Shown here piece by piece: positions 47,566 to 58,882 of a DNA stretch of 64,000 bases; the stretch's first letter is position 1, and every line of letters starts with the position of its first letter. The position numbers and the translations under genes are program-made. This DNA is from Nageia nagi (lineage: Eukaryota; Pinophyta), in NCBI GenBank assembly GCA_050084985.1, contig JBITNC010000001.1, positions 57,722,001-57,786,000 of the forward strand, in the 5' to 3' direction. Below the pieces are notes generated by a model that had not been told where the DNA came from, made no database searches, and saw nothing but the letters and a program-made list of their open reading frames with translations.

Positions 47566-48024
47566 ATATGCAATAGATGACTATGAGTATTTACTTAGCA
47601 TCTTCATGATAAACTATAGTGCATCATTGCTTGGTTTATGGATGGCATTACTTAGTTCATTTATCTTATGATTGATATGAATATTTTATATGATGCATCT
47701 AACTGATCTTAATTATGACCACTTGTAGCTTGCAGGTTTCATCATGAGAATGTAAGTTACTTCGAGTGAGTAGGTTCATAGAGGCTCACATGTAAACTTT
47801 GTGTTGATTGACTACACTTATAGTGAAATTAGTTATGGTTAATAATTGTATTGCAAACTATTTTATCAAATGGTATTGTAATATGTCTCAAATTAAGATC
47901 TTTCTTATTTCTTAATGATGTAAAAGTTCTCATCTCCACTTATATCTCTATGGAGGAGAACTCTCTCTTACTCTCTCTTTCATCTTTTCTCTATGTTCTA
48001 TCCTAATAATACATTAAAAGATAG

Positions 48025-48501
48025 TGTTAACATTTGTAATGTAATATTTTAAAATATTTCTTATTAATGTAAATTCACTTAAATCTTAAAGATCTTTAGA
48101 TATCTTAAAGCATTAAAGGAATAAAAATAGAAAAATAATTAAATATAGAAAAAATATTAAATATAAGAATATATTTAACCTTACCCTTAGGTTAAAACAA
48201 GGTTAAAGAGCAAGTTTCTTCTTATAAATAGAGAGGACACCCCTTCTCTCATGTGGTACAATTGTTATGCAATCTTTGCTATAGGTATAGAGTTTGGAGA
48301 GAGAGAAGAGATTTTGTAAGAGAGGTCATTGAGAATAAAGATCTTAGTTAGTGGATGTACTTATAATAAGAGAAAAACCACTTTATATCTTATGTTATTT
48401 GTAAGATTGGATTAAGTTATTATGCTATTATGTTAACATTGTAAGTACCTTCTTGAGATATTGAAGGTTAGAAGTTAACTCAGAAAGGGTTAATTTTATC
48501 A
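48025..48501 (+). repeat. 3' LTR of copia B
   Basis: It starts TGTTAACATTTGTAATG and ends GTTAATTTTATCA. It is shorter than its mate by an internal gap near the A/T-rich GATTAAATATA repeats. Divergence is far higher than between the LTRs of copia A. Confidence 0.9.
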
Positions 48502-49280
48502 TTACAAATGCATTCTTGACTATATTTTTTAATAGCTTTACACATGTATGGATTACAAGCATTTATAAATAATATCATCACTAGGAATCTCATATTTAGT
48601 AAATGTTATAGCATTGTTAAAACAACTAATCATTCCTACTAATGAAGTAGTAGAATATCAATATCAACATCAACACCACTAAGGTGTTTAAATAATGTCA
48701 TTCTATATTCTTCTTGTATTTCAAACAACTCAAAAAAACTAATTTTAGCATTTTTTTTTTGATATTTTGCAAAATACTCTTTTTTGAATTTATCTTTCAT
48801 ATTTTCCTTAAGAGAAAATTTAGAAGGTACCTATTTTGTAGTGAAAATTGGGTTAGAAATACCTTTCTTTGATCTTGTTCCTGCATTGCATATTTTTCCA
48901 AATCTGAACCTACATTTGAATATGCTTTTACATTGAATTCACCATAAAATGCAATAGGTTTAGTATTATCATAATATATAATCATATTTATGGAAGGTAC
49001 ATCTTGATATTTGACTTTGAGCACATCATGTTCATATGAAACTGTTCAACTATCCAATAGGTATTTTTATTTCTTTCTTAAAATATAACAATTTATTATA
49101 TTATGCTCTTTATTTTGATGATACTTGTAGAATTGGTTATCTCTATACCAACTAGGTTTTTCATCATTAGGTCTATAGTTATTTCCTTTAATCCATTTTA
49201 TTATACCTTTTTCTATATATTTCTCAAACAATTGATTAGGGTTTACCAGTAGTGGATATAATTCTTTGGCTAATTCAAAG
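48502..49280 (-). pseudogene. Element 4 protease N-terminal half and gag tail
   Basis: Next to copia B the minus strand reads MCKAIKKYSQECICN, which runs into the active-site half of protease on the other side. Farther right the open piece 48797-49024 shows KVKYQDVPSINMIIYYDNTK, IAFYGEFNV and LEKYAMQEQDQRK, typical of the Tat gag-protease region. The gag zinc-knuckle position near 49090-49130 reads FYKYHQNKEHNIINCYILRK, with the first Cys and the Gly changed. Confidence 0.75.
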
Positions 49281-50687
49281 TTTGAATTTATGTTTGTGAT
49301 GACAAATTCATCCCTAGGAGGATATTTTGTTGTATAGTATTGATTTTAAATGTACACTTTTGTAGTTAGTTCACTTTATGTGAGGAACTTATGGTACATT
49401 TTTAGTTTTTGTTATCATTATGAGAGGAATCAGTATGTGCATTTTGGCACTATTTGGTTATCTATATGTGAGAGTTTCATATGTGTATATGCTTTATTTT
49501 TTTATGATGATCAACACATGTTTTATAATATATAGCAGGTGACTATAAGTATTTTCTTAGCATATTCATGATGAATTTTAGTGTATCATTGATTACTTTA
49601 TGGATGGCATTACTTAGTTCATTTATCTTATAATTTATATGAATGTTTGTATATGCATTTGACTGATCTTATTTTTGAGTTACTTGTAGCTTGCAAGTTT
49701 CATCTAGCTGATATTACATGCATATGTAATCTTTATATGATGATCATTTGTAATATTTAGGTGAATATCATCTACAATCTTTAGGTGATGATTGTTTGCA
49801 ATCTTTAGGTGATGATCATCTATAATCTTTAGGTGACAAGCATATGCAATCTTTAGGTGATGATCATCTACTATCTTTAGGTGACAAGCATCTGTAATCT
49901 TTAGGTGATGATCATCTACTATCTTTAAGTGATGAGCATCAACAATATTTAGGTGATAACCATATACAATTCCTTAGAAATGTAAAATGATCATTGAATC
50001 TAAGTAATTTGATTTCTCTAAAATGATCATAAAATTTATATATAGGGTATTATTGGCGATTTCATCGATAAATAGTAAATTTTTTAATTTATTTTCAAGA
50101 TGATATCTTGCAAAAATATAGGAGTATAAGTGTTTATTTGCACTTATCTTTATAAAAACAAAATTATAAAATGTTGGTGAGTACCCATAATTGTTTTATT
50201 CTTGAAACATTTAGGCTAAATGGTGCAATGTTTGAGGTTTAAATATTCAAAATATTTAAATATAAAAAAACTCTATATTAGCTTATTGGCAAATATTCAT
50301 CGCTATGCATAACCGTACTTTATATATTGTGTTCTTTGTGGGATTGGCTTTGGTTATTATGCTATTGTGTTTATATTGTGAGTGTCTTCTTGAGATCTTG
50401 GTAGACTAGAAATTAATTTAGAAAGGGTTTATTTCATCAAGTGGTCATCCTATCTCTCCTAAACCTAAACCTATAAAATAACTCTACTTACAAGTTGTGT
50501 TACAATGAAAGTAGGGTACACCTCTATTTTAAAATGAAATCCACTTTGTAACCTCCCTTTTACCTAAGGGTAAGGTTAATTTTTTTAAATTCTCTTAATG
50601 TTTTAAAGTATCTAAAAATACTTTAAGCATTGAGTGAATTTACATTAAAGAGAAATATTACACAATATTATATTACAAATTCTAACA
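49281..50687. mobile_element. Rearranged copia-B-family fragment
   Basis: From the left: a 236-bp-family unit and the following segment (TTTATGGATGGCATTACTT, TGTAGCTTGCAAGTTTCATC) in plus orientation, an array of 24-bp units, AT-rich filler, and then the 3' part of the LTR in plus orientation (about 50305-50440, GTTATTATGCTATTGTG, ATTTCATCAAGTGGT). After that comes the 5' part of the LTR in MINUS orientation (about 50445-50687, ending TTCTAACA). The LTR halves therefore meet in opposite orientation. It interrupts gag of element 4. Confidence 0.75.
49735..49970 (+). repeat. 24-bp tandem array
   Basis: About nine or ten units of GATGATCATCTACAATCTTT plus AGGT, with variants such as GACAAGCATATGCAATC. 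It lies between the internal segment and the LTR part of the copia-B fragment. Confidence 0.88.
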
Positions 50688-51782
50688 TGATTTTTTATCT
50701 TTGGATTTATCTTGGTTAGATGGGTCAACTACATCAACTGAAGTATCATCCTTTTTGTTATAGGGTTTCCTACCATTATCTTTATTAAAGCAAGAGGATG
50801 TGTACATGAATAAATTAGACTTTATAAGAATTCCTCTTTCTCAATAAGTAAATGAAACATATGCATAAATTAACCATTAACATGCTCAAGCCCTTTTTTA
50901 CTAATAATATGATTAATATTTTCAAGGAATACCTTTGCAATGAAGCTCCCTTTCACCTTTTTCTCAATGGAACTTCAAATTTTGATGAATGTATGAGCAA
51001 AATTGTCCAACTTTTCCATTTTTCCTTTCTTACAATAGATCAAATCTATCAAATCAATTGGTTTCTTTATATTACACTTGAAATGAGCCTTGAAATGATC
51101 CTTTAATTATTGATATGATGATATAGAACTTGGTTCCAAACCATGAAACCACTTGCAAGCTTCACCTGTTAAACTTATAGGGAAATATTTTTCTTTCAAA
51201 TGATCATTAAGCCCATATTTATGTTCCATAATGTATTCAAATCCATGAATATGTATGATAGGATCAATCTCATCATTGAACTTTTTAAATTGAGGATCCT
51301 TATCTATACCAATAAGCATATGATGAATCTCCATGCTCAATGGGCTATCCTTGTTCTTTATCTGATCTATACAAACTCAAAATTTATTCCCAAGCTATGC
51401 AACCTAAGACTCAAGTTGTATAAATTCTTCATTTGTGAAGGTACTTGAATTGGATGTACAATTTCTAGCATTCATGCTACTATTAGTGTTGATGTTGATA
51501 ATAATGTTCATGCTGATGTATGCATTTGCACTAGGATGATTAATGACCTGGACCATAGGTAGATGCAAATGCCTTTGTGATAGGGGCTTGAAACTTAGAC
51601 ATTAACATTAATTTGTTTAAGACTTTGGGAGTTATGTTCACCAATTCTATCATACTCACAAAATCTTTGATCAACTAATAACCTTAGGATTCTTTGTGTA
51701 AAAGGATGGGTAAGTTCAAGAGAACTTTATATTCTAACCCTAATTAAGAGAAACAAAATACCATAAAAGGTAGGCATCAATA
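50688..51782 (-). pseudogene. gag of element 4 (broken)
   Basis: The capsid part is the open piece 51107-51340: DKDPQFKKFNDEIDPIIHIH, EKYFPISLTGEACKWFHGLE, characteristic of Tat gag. It continues leftwards in the minus strand with LKDHFKAHFKCNI and KMEKLDNFAHTFIKI, near 50950-51100. The region at 51450-51780 between the capsid and the LTR has no recognised motif, and I could not place the primer-binding site. Confidence 0.75.
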
Positions 51783-52551
51783 TGTTGATATCTATTTTCA
51801 TACACCTAGTGTTTTATCCTAAATAAACTAAATACACATAAATATTTAAGTATAATTTATCTAAGCTAATTAAATCAAATAAACATACATGAATAAGAGA
51901 ATATAATAGAAATATAGCAATGTAGTAACAAAATAATGAATTACATTAATGTCAAGATGTAAAATAAAGTACACACGCTAAATAGAAAGGAATCAAATGA
52001 AAGATAAATACCTATGTTATAGTAAAAATATGATGGATGAACTTATCGAATGATAGTGACCTTCCTATGGGAATCCTAAGGCCAATTGCAAAAGAAATAC
52101 AAATGTAAATGCTAATTTCCAAGAGTTTAGGATAGGGATGGACATTAATATGGGCATTAGTGTTTTGATAAGATGAGATTCACCAATAATGATCGATGAC
52201 AACATATATGACAATAAGTCAAATTGAGCATATGATCTGGAATATGAATAATAAATATTCACTCAAGTGATAAAAAGATTTCAATCTTAATAGGTGGTGT
52301 TTATAAATACCTAAGAGTAGGGTACTGACTATTGAGATGTAATCTTGATATGCTTTCTCCATGTTAGATATATTTAGGTTTATATTAGGTGTGATATCAC
52401 CATTTGACACTTGGAAAATAGGTTGAATTCATCCTAATGTACCTAACATAAAAAATAAGAATACAACCTAAAAAATATGTGATAATAAGGTAAAATATGA
52501 TTAAACATGTATGTAAAGTTGCACCTAAGTCAGACCATGTTAAGGGGAGCA
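51783..52551 (-). repeat. 5' LTR of element 4
   Basis: This is the mate of 26118-26899. Left boundary TGTTGATAT, right boundary GGGGAGCA. Flanking sequence on both sides differs from the mate, confirming the ends to within a few bases. Confidence 0.83.
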
Positions 52552-53270
52552 CTTTTAGGTGTTAACAAGAAGAAGAGCAAGAGGTTTTCAAATATTTAAA
52601 GGAATATTACTCTAACTATTCATCCTCATAAATTATATATAAAAAAAGTATTTATCAACAAAATGATCATTGATCAAATGTGAAGAAGAGTGGAAAAAAA
52701 TATTCCAAATGGATCCTTAAAAAAAAAATTAAGCTAATAGATAGCCAAAATCCTATTTAGAAATAGTAAAAGGAGAAGGGGCTAGAGGACACCCTTGAAT
52801 CATGGAGATAAAGAGGCCCGCTACTTCATATTTATAATTATTCAAGGAGATAACAATATAATCACATTAAAAGAGAATATTGGTAGATTTAATAAAGTTG
52901 GAGTCAAATGCAATGGTATGAAGTAGGATGAGAATTAAATACTATTATATTATATTGTAAGCTTTTTCAAAATAAATTTGAATGAAAAGTATATATTATT
53001 GAGAAATTATTGACCATTTCATTTCCTTTCATATTGTAATTACATTATCCAAAATATATCTAAGAAATCCAATTCATTTAGGTTAAATGATTTGAAGGAG
53101 AATAGATCACAACTTTAAGGATAGGGCCTTAGCAATAATCTTGTAACTACCATTAGACATAGTAATTAGCTATCAATTGGTGATAAGGTGAGGGTAGCTA
53201 CCTTTGGGGATGAATTTGATTTTATCTTTATTTAAATATTACCCAAGGAACCCATTGACATAGCCCCCTA
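52552..53270 (-). pseudogene. LINE (L1-type) reverse-transcriptase remnant
   Basis: On the minus strand near 53100-53220 one frame reads IKFIPKGSYPHLITN, then ITMSNGSYKIIAKALSLKL, IGFLRYILDNVITI and KEMKWSIISQ, followed after a frame change by YFEKAYN. Near 52760-52800 a CPLAPSPF-like block equals the QGCPLAP motif of plant LINE RTs, and GFGYLL follows. These are the fingers and palm of a non-LTR retrotransposon RT, with several stops. The YxDD block would fall left of 52700 but is not clearly readable. The N-terminal part may continue right of the R repeat, unproven. Confidence 0.72.
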
Positions 53271-53277
53271 GTAAACT

Positions 53278-54252
53278 TTAGGTTAAGTGCAAGAAGATGA
53301 GTCACACTTTGGAGGAAGTCTTGGGAACTATTAGGTTTTTGTATTTATTTAATAAATTATTATTTTTTTGAAATTGTGAAAAATAATATATGTGCACAAT
53401 CTACATACAATTCTACACAACTTAAAAAATTTAAAAATGATAAGTTTATGTCAAATTATGCTTGTCAAATATGAGCACTTTTTGAAACAACAATCATGAC
53501 CAATAAAAAATTAATAAAAAATAAATTATTCATGAACAAATTACAAGAAAATATCCTCCACAATCTGTAGTGTCTTAGTTATCTTCACCCAAAAGGATTT
53601 AAAAAACTATTTTAATTTATGTCCAATTATGCTTATCGGACACAATGGGATATGGTCCTAAAATTGTATTTTTTAAATTATGGGTTTTGTATTTGTTAGA
53701 TAATTTTTCTATTTTTTTTAAATTGTGAAAAAAAACAATATATATAGATAATCTACATACAATTCTTTATAAGTTAAAAAAAATTACAAATAATAAGTTT
53801 AGGTCAAATTATGCTTGCTAGACATGACCACTTTTTGAAACAATAATCGAGGCTAAAAAAATTAAAATATTCATAAAATATTACAAAAAATATTCTCCAT
53901 AATATTTAGTGTCTTAGGTATCTTTACCCAAAAAAATTAAAAAAAAAAATTAATTTAGGTCCAATTATGCTTGTCAACCATGGTGGGGTATGGTTTTGAA
54001 ACTATATTTTTTAAATAATAGATTTTAAACATGTCTATCAAATATTAATTTTTATCATTTGCGTATTAGAATAAATTACATATTTGAAAACTAGACTTTG
54101 AGAACTACATTTATACCCAAGTGACCTTTTTCAAGACTTGGATTCTAAGTGCTTCAATTTTTGAGATCAAGTGTGACCAAACCCAAAAATTAGGGAAAAC
54201 ATTTCCACTTTTCAGCCAAAAGTGGGATTTATCTTCTTGCACTTACCCTTTA
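53278..54252 (+). repeat. Dispersed repeat R, copy 2, with inverted termini
   Basis: It starts with TTAAGTGCAAGAAGATGAGT and ends with the inverse of the same motif (ATCTTCTTGCACTTACCC), giving termini of about 30 bp. Inside, a block of about 350 bp is duplicated (units starting near 53332 and 53683). The duplicates share GTCAAATTATGCTTG, CACTTTTTGAAACAA and CCAATTATGCTTGTC. No coding potential. It resembles a non-autonomous DNA transposon, but no target duplication was identified. Confidence 0.68.
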
Positions 54253-54723
54253 ACCAAATTTGGCCTAACTATATCTAAAAATCTTTATCAATTTTACAAG
54301 GAAAGTAATCCACACTAGATTATTTATCATTAGATATAAAAAAAAATGCTTAAGAAAAGTCCTCAAGACTAATTGGAGCCTCACATTATTTTTTATGAAA
54401 ACTATATAACTTCTTTGAGATAACTTCTTAACACTATGCAAAGGCCTTCGATCAAGCCTTCATGAGAGATTGAGATGTGAAACATTTCTAATAATGGTGC
54501 ATAAAAGTAGTTATGATGTCAGGAAGGGAAGTAATTATATCTACCTCAACTTGAAGAGATTTGAAGTGAGTAGTTTAAGGAGGAGGCATCAATTTCATAA
54601 ATAACATTTTCAAAACTTTATCCCTATTTTTATGCCAATTCAATTTGGCACAAATTTGACCACCTTAAGCCCCATAAAGATATTATTTCTTAAGCTCCTA
54701 TATTATAGAGAACACATGGAATT
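54253..54723. other. Spacer between inverted R repeats
   Basis: No gene is recognised. It could be LINE sequence split by the R copies, but the translated match is too weak to claim. Confidence 0.4.
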
Positions 54724-55460
54724 TAAGGGTAAGTGCAAGAAGATGAGTCCCACTTTTGGCCAAAAAGAGGAAGCTTTTTCCTTGATTTTCAAGTTTTATC
54801 ATAATTGATCTCAAAATTTGAAGTATTGAGAGTCCAAAACTTGTAAAAGGTCATTTAGGTAAAAATATAGTTCTCAAAGTTTAGTTTTCAAATATGTAAT
54901 TTATTCCAATACCTAGATCATAGAAATAAATATTTGATAGGCATGTTTAAATCCCATTGTTTAAAAAATACAATTTTAGGACCACACCCCTATCGTGTCC
55001 CTCAAGCATAATTGGACCTAAATTACAATATTTTGTTAAATCCTTTTAGGTGAATATACCTAACACATTAAAGATTATGTAGGAATTCTTTTATAATTTT
55101 TTCATGAATATTTTTTTTAAATAATTTTTTTGGACATAATTATCATTTTGAAAAATGCTCGTATCCCTCAAGCATAATTTTAATTAATTTTTTTAACTTG
55201 TGTAGAATTCTATGCAGATTATGTACATATTTGTTTTTCCATAATTCCAAAAAATAAAAAGTTATTAAATAAATATAAAACCCTATTTTTTGAAGTTTAT
55301 GGACCCTCTTTCATTGTAAATTATATTAAAAATACATAATCCAATTTAATTATAAAAATAGTATATTTGAAATCTACACTCTCATCTACATTCATGCAAA
55401 ATTTCATGAGCTAATTCTTCTAAAAATATCATCAAACACATACCCAAAGTAGGTAAAGTC
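54724..55460 (-). repeat. Dispersed repeat R, copy 3 (inverted)
   Basis: It begins TAAGGGTAAGTGCAAGAAGA and is the reverse complement of copy 2, in order, through AAGACTTGGAT, AATAAATTACATATTTGAAA, CCAATTATGCTTG and ATTCTACACAA. It continues past the copy 2 limit into sequence shared with copy 1 (GAGTGTAGATTTCAAATAT, GTATGTGTTTGATGAT, on the minus strand). Confidence 0.75.
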
Positions 55461-57104
55461 CATTGCCATTATTATGACCTTGAAGTTGCAAGTCCAAAGC
55501 CAAGGGTCAGGTCACTGAACATAATTCCAATCCAAAAGGGTAGGTAATTTTAAATTTAAGGACTAGGATCCTAGGGATGATTTTGTACATTTATACTGTC
55601 CAAGATCATAATCCTAGTCCCTTGGGATCCCTATCGGGATTGGTAAACCTAAACTAGGATAGGATCCTAGGGGACTAGGATCCTTCCCACTAGGATTTGG
55701 ACCTTACACTAAAAAAAATTAATTCCCATGACTTCCTCTAAAGTCATATTCAACTTCCTACACTTATCCTTAAGAGTAGATTTGAAGAGGTAAGCTTTGA
55801 GCTGAAAAAAAACTATAGACAACTGTACCATGAGAGATTCATTAGCATGAATTCTTTATTTTCCCACTTTCATGTCAAGGGTTCTCAATAGATTGGTCAT
55901 GCAAGAGATTTCATGGTTACACCATGAAATTCATAATTCAAAATTATGTGGTCTATGAAACAAATTTTGGATTTAAATATTATGAGCTCTCATGGTAGAA
56001 TGTTGAAGAAAAGATACATTCAAATAGAACTAGACTTGATAACGAATAGATTGAGGGGACTTGGAGACCATATCAAATATGATGGATTAATGATTAGGAA
56101 AGGTAATGTTTTTTGAGGTAAACATAAAGAGTGAAGCTAAAGAAATGCAATTGAAATGAAAATTGAAAGATTCAATGAGTTTGTCTATATAATATTTTCA
56201 AAATATTGGAATACCAAGCTTGAAAATTGAAACAAGTGCAACTAGTGTCCTAAAAAAAATCTACCATTGAAAAGTGACTAACTTAGATTTCTTAGATATA
56301 TCTTAAAAAATACTAAGAGGTATCAATCTTGATAATTAATATCTTGAACAAAACTATAGGTTTTAACTTTCTTTAGAAATTGGAGTATTAAGCATTTGGG
56401 TTTATAATAGTAAAACATTCTAAAAAATAAGAGATGACACATGTAAGTATACTTCCATACATGATAAAGTATATAGTTAATGTTTTAGCTAAATATTACT
56501 CATCCCATGAAATATGAAGAAAAAATTAATGTTAATTAATTTTTCAATAATATCATGTTATATTATAACTACATACTTCAATATTAAAAGATTTAAAAAA
56601 ATAAAGATTAAAGATTAATGTTGTATTTATGTTATACTTTTACTATCCTTTTTCTATATAACAGAGATCGAGTATAATACTATTCTTTCCATTCAAGCAT
56701 TAAGATAATTATTTACCAACATTAAACTATGAAGTTTATGATGAGAAGTTGGTCACTATGAAGTATAATTATGATTTTTCTTTTCTAATTGACCACATAA
56801 ATCCAGAAATATTTTCTTTAAGTGTAGAATTTGAGCTTCTTAAAGGATTTAATAAATAAATTAGTATCATACATTTGTCAAATTTTGATATCTAAATTCA
56901 TAATTTAGAGAAAACAATGATGATATATATAGTATTCACTATAAATTGATATTTTTACATTAATAAAGTTGGAAAATTTACAAATGGATACTAAAATAAA
57001 TTTACTACAATGAAAAGTAGGAAAAAATTAAAATCTATCATAATTCAACTATTGAACAATTTCCCTTTCTTTGGAGAAGATTTCAATATTCCTTAAGGTC
57101 TTAT
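55461..57104. other. Non-coding AT-rich DNA
   Basis: No gene and no recognisable transposon. It holds the CTAGGATCC cluster (55560-55700) and a small hairpin, ATTTCATGG..CCATGAAAT, near 55910-55930. Confidence 0.5.
55560..55700. repeat. Cluster of CTAGGATCC palindromes
   Basis: CTAGGATCCTAG at 55563-55574 is a perfect palindrome. GGACTAGGAT (55560-55569) is inverted as ATCCTAGTCC (55611-55620). AGGATCCTAG recurs at 55661-55670, GGACTAGGATCC at 55672-55683, and ACTAGGAT again near 55689. This density of GC-richer palindromes is unlike the surroundings. Confidence 0.8.
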
Positions 57105-57136
57105 TTACTTATTTCTTATTTTTATTAGTTTATTAT

Positions 57137-57240
57137 AAATGAACACATACATACATGTACACAAATACACATGCATATGCACATACAAATACATGTGAAT
57201 ACACATACATATACATGTACATACGATCACACACACATGT
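57137..57240. repeat. CA/TA-rich microsatellite
   Basis: A degenerate run of ACACATACATACATGTAC-type units. The open frame through it on the minus strand (57105-57287) is compositional only. Confidence 0.85.
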
Positions 57241-57289
57241 TGACTAATATTATGTAAGTTTTTCATGTGCCCATGTATCAAAGTCATAG

Positions 57290-58880
57290 CTATAATTCTT
57301 AATGATATGATTTCTATTGCTAGAAACCTATCTAAAGAGAAGGTTTGTTCCTATTAGGATCAGATTGGGAAATGCAAAAGCAAAGACATAGAATGCAAAC
57401 TTATAAAATTAAAACAAATCTAAGATCCTAAGTTAGTGAGTGTAAATAAACAAAATTAAAAAATATGGACTAGTATAGGCATTCATTATAGCAGAATACG
57501 AGTTGGTCGAATGGTTTGATTTTGTAGCCACCAAATAATGTAAGGCCCTTCAAATAATAATAATCCTACAAGCACTTTGCAAATACAAATTAACTATTAA
57601 TAAACTTTCATAATCCACAAAGTGGAAACAAACATATAACACAACGATTTAAGAAAAATTATAAGAAAGTCATAGTCAAGAGATCAAAAAGCAAATTATA
57701 TTTTATTATCATTGGTAAAAGTACATAATAGGGGTAATATCTATTAAATTGGACCCCTTTTATTACAATGAAGGATATGCTTATAGCTTTACCTCCACAG
57801 AGTATATTCTAACTAACTCCTAACAAACTCTAACATATAAAATGTATATAACTAACTATCATATCAAATTTGATATTTGATCAGATTTTCAAATAAGATT
57901 CTAATTTACAAGAATCTAGAACAATCTTCTGGGTGTGTAAGAACTCTTTAGCTCATTTGAAACTTGAAACTTTTGATCTAGATATCAAAATCATCTTCTT
58001 GGAATGAAAATACATTTTTCCAAGGTTCCAACACTATTTATAAGTACTTGCATTCTGATGAACCTATCAAAATCAAATACTAAACAAAATAAACTATTTT
58101 GGTAGAATTCTTCACCCATACTTAGATCAAGGTGGCCAAAATTGGATCTTCAAAATGGAACATTTGAGGTGATTGCTTTGATTGGATTCCTCCTTGGTAC
58201 ATGATTGAATCACCTATGATAGGGCTAGAACTATAGAACATATGTTATATGATTTTCTTGTTGTTCCAATGAAAATTGGTCTTCTCCACTCTATCAAATC
58301 TTCAAAAAAATCAAATAATCTATAAAATATGAGAAAATGGGTAAGTATAACACTATGATAATATTTTCACCCTTCCTACAATGCCCATACATCACCAAAT
58401 TGTTGGACCTATATCAAAACTAAATACTACAAGAAATGCTCAAAAATTGGCTATCCATTCACTAATTGCTTCTATCACCATTCCAAAAAACTATGTGCAC
58501 ACTAGTACTACCAGAATTTTGTCAAAATCATATATCATAACAATGTCTAAAATTGACTAAGTATAATGTATTTTGAAAATAGTAAAGGATGAAAAAAGTG
58601 CATACCAATACAAAACTCTTATTATAACTCCAAAATATGTATGGATATACATTATGGTGACTTGGTAGTAGATTTGTATCATGAAATATTAAAATTAGGA
58701 ATAAAAATTGAAAATTTTGTATAAAATAACTACTATCAAATTGTATAAAAATGTACCTTTGGCTGCTCCATCCTTGGGTGTATCTTTTGGCAAAATTTCT
58801 AATGCTATGTACCATTCCTGATCATATGGTTTACTTGTCTCTTGAATAATCATTGATAAGAAAACAAAATGGTTGATAAT
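57290..58880. other. Non-coding region that may hold the 3' LTR of element 5
   Basis: No coding signal. It directly follows the extra ORF of element 5, where a 3' LTR is expected, and contains LTR-like text near 57630-57860 (ACACAACGATTTAAG, then a region rich in ACTCCTAAC-type pyrimidines). The mate LTR is outside the window, so the boundaries cannot be set. Confidence 0.35.
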
Positions 58881-58882
58881 AT

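Larger units (their letters stand above)
40136..48501 (+). mobile_element. Copia B: old Ty1/copia retrotransposon with large tandem arrays
   Basis: This plus-strand element has LTRs at 40136-40647 and 48025-48501 and an initiator-Met primer site. Decayed integrase, RT and RNase H lie at about 44.3-46.7 kb. Unusually, the 3.6 kb between primer site and integrase is mostly AT-rich DNA with three tandem arrays and no recognisable gag or protease. The segment after pol contains a 236-bp duplication before the 3' LTR. It is inserted in the protease of element 4. A second, rearranged fragment of the same family lies at 49281-50687. Confidence 0.88.
40131..48506. repeat. Target-site duplication flanking copia B (CTACA/TTACA)
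   Basis: CTACA at 40131-40135 and TTACA at 48502-48506 flank the LTR ends. They differ by one C/T change. Confidence 0.75.
26118..52551 (-). mobile_element. Element 4: Tat Ty3/gypsy retrotransposon interrupted by three insertions
   Basis: An LTR pair (26118-26899 and 51783-52551) brackets minus-strand Tat gag-pol. The host sequence is split by element 3 (27718-34799), copia B (40136-48501) and a copia-B fragment (49281-50687). Subtracting these leaves roughly 9-10 kb, a normal length. Domain order is the standard gag, protease, RT, RNase H, archaeal-type RNase H, integrase. Only about 1.4 kb lies between integrase and 3' LTR, so this element lacks the extra ORF of elements 2 and 5. No matching target duplication is visible at the outer ends. 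Confidence 0.85.

Noticed and set aside
57105-57287. 60-codon minus-strand frame rich in Cys, His and Tyr
   Set aside because: It is produced by the CA/TA microsatellite and is compositional.
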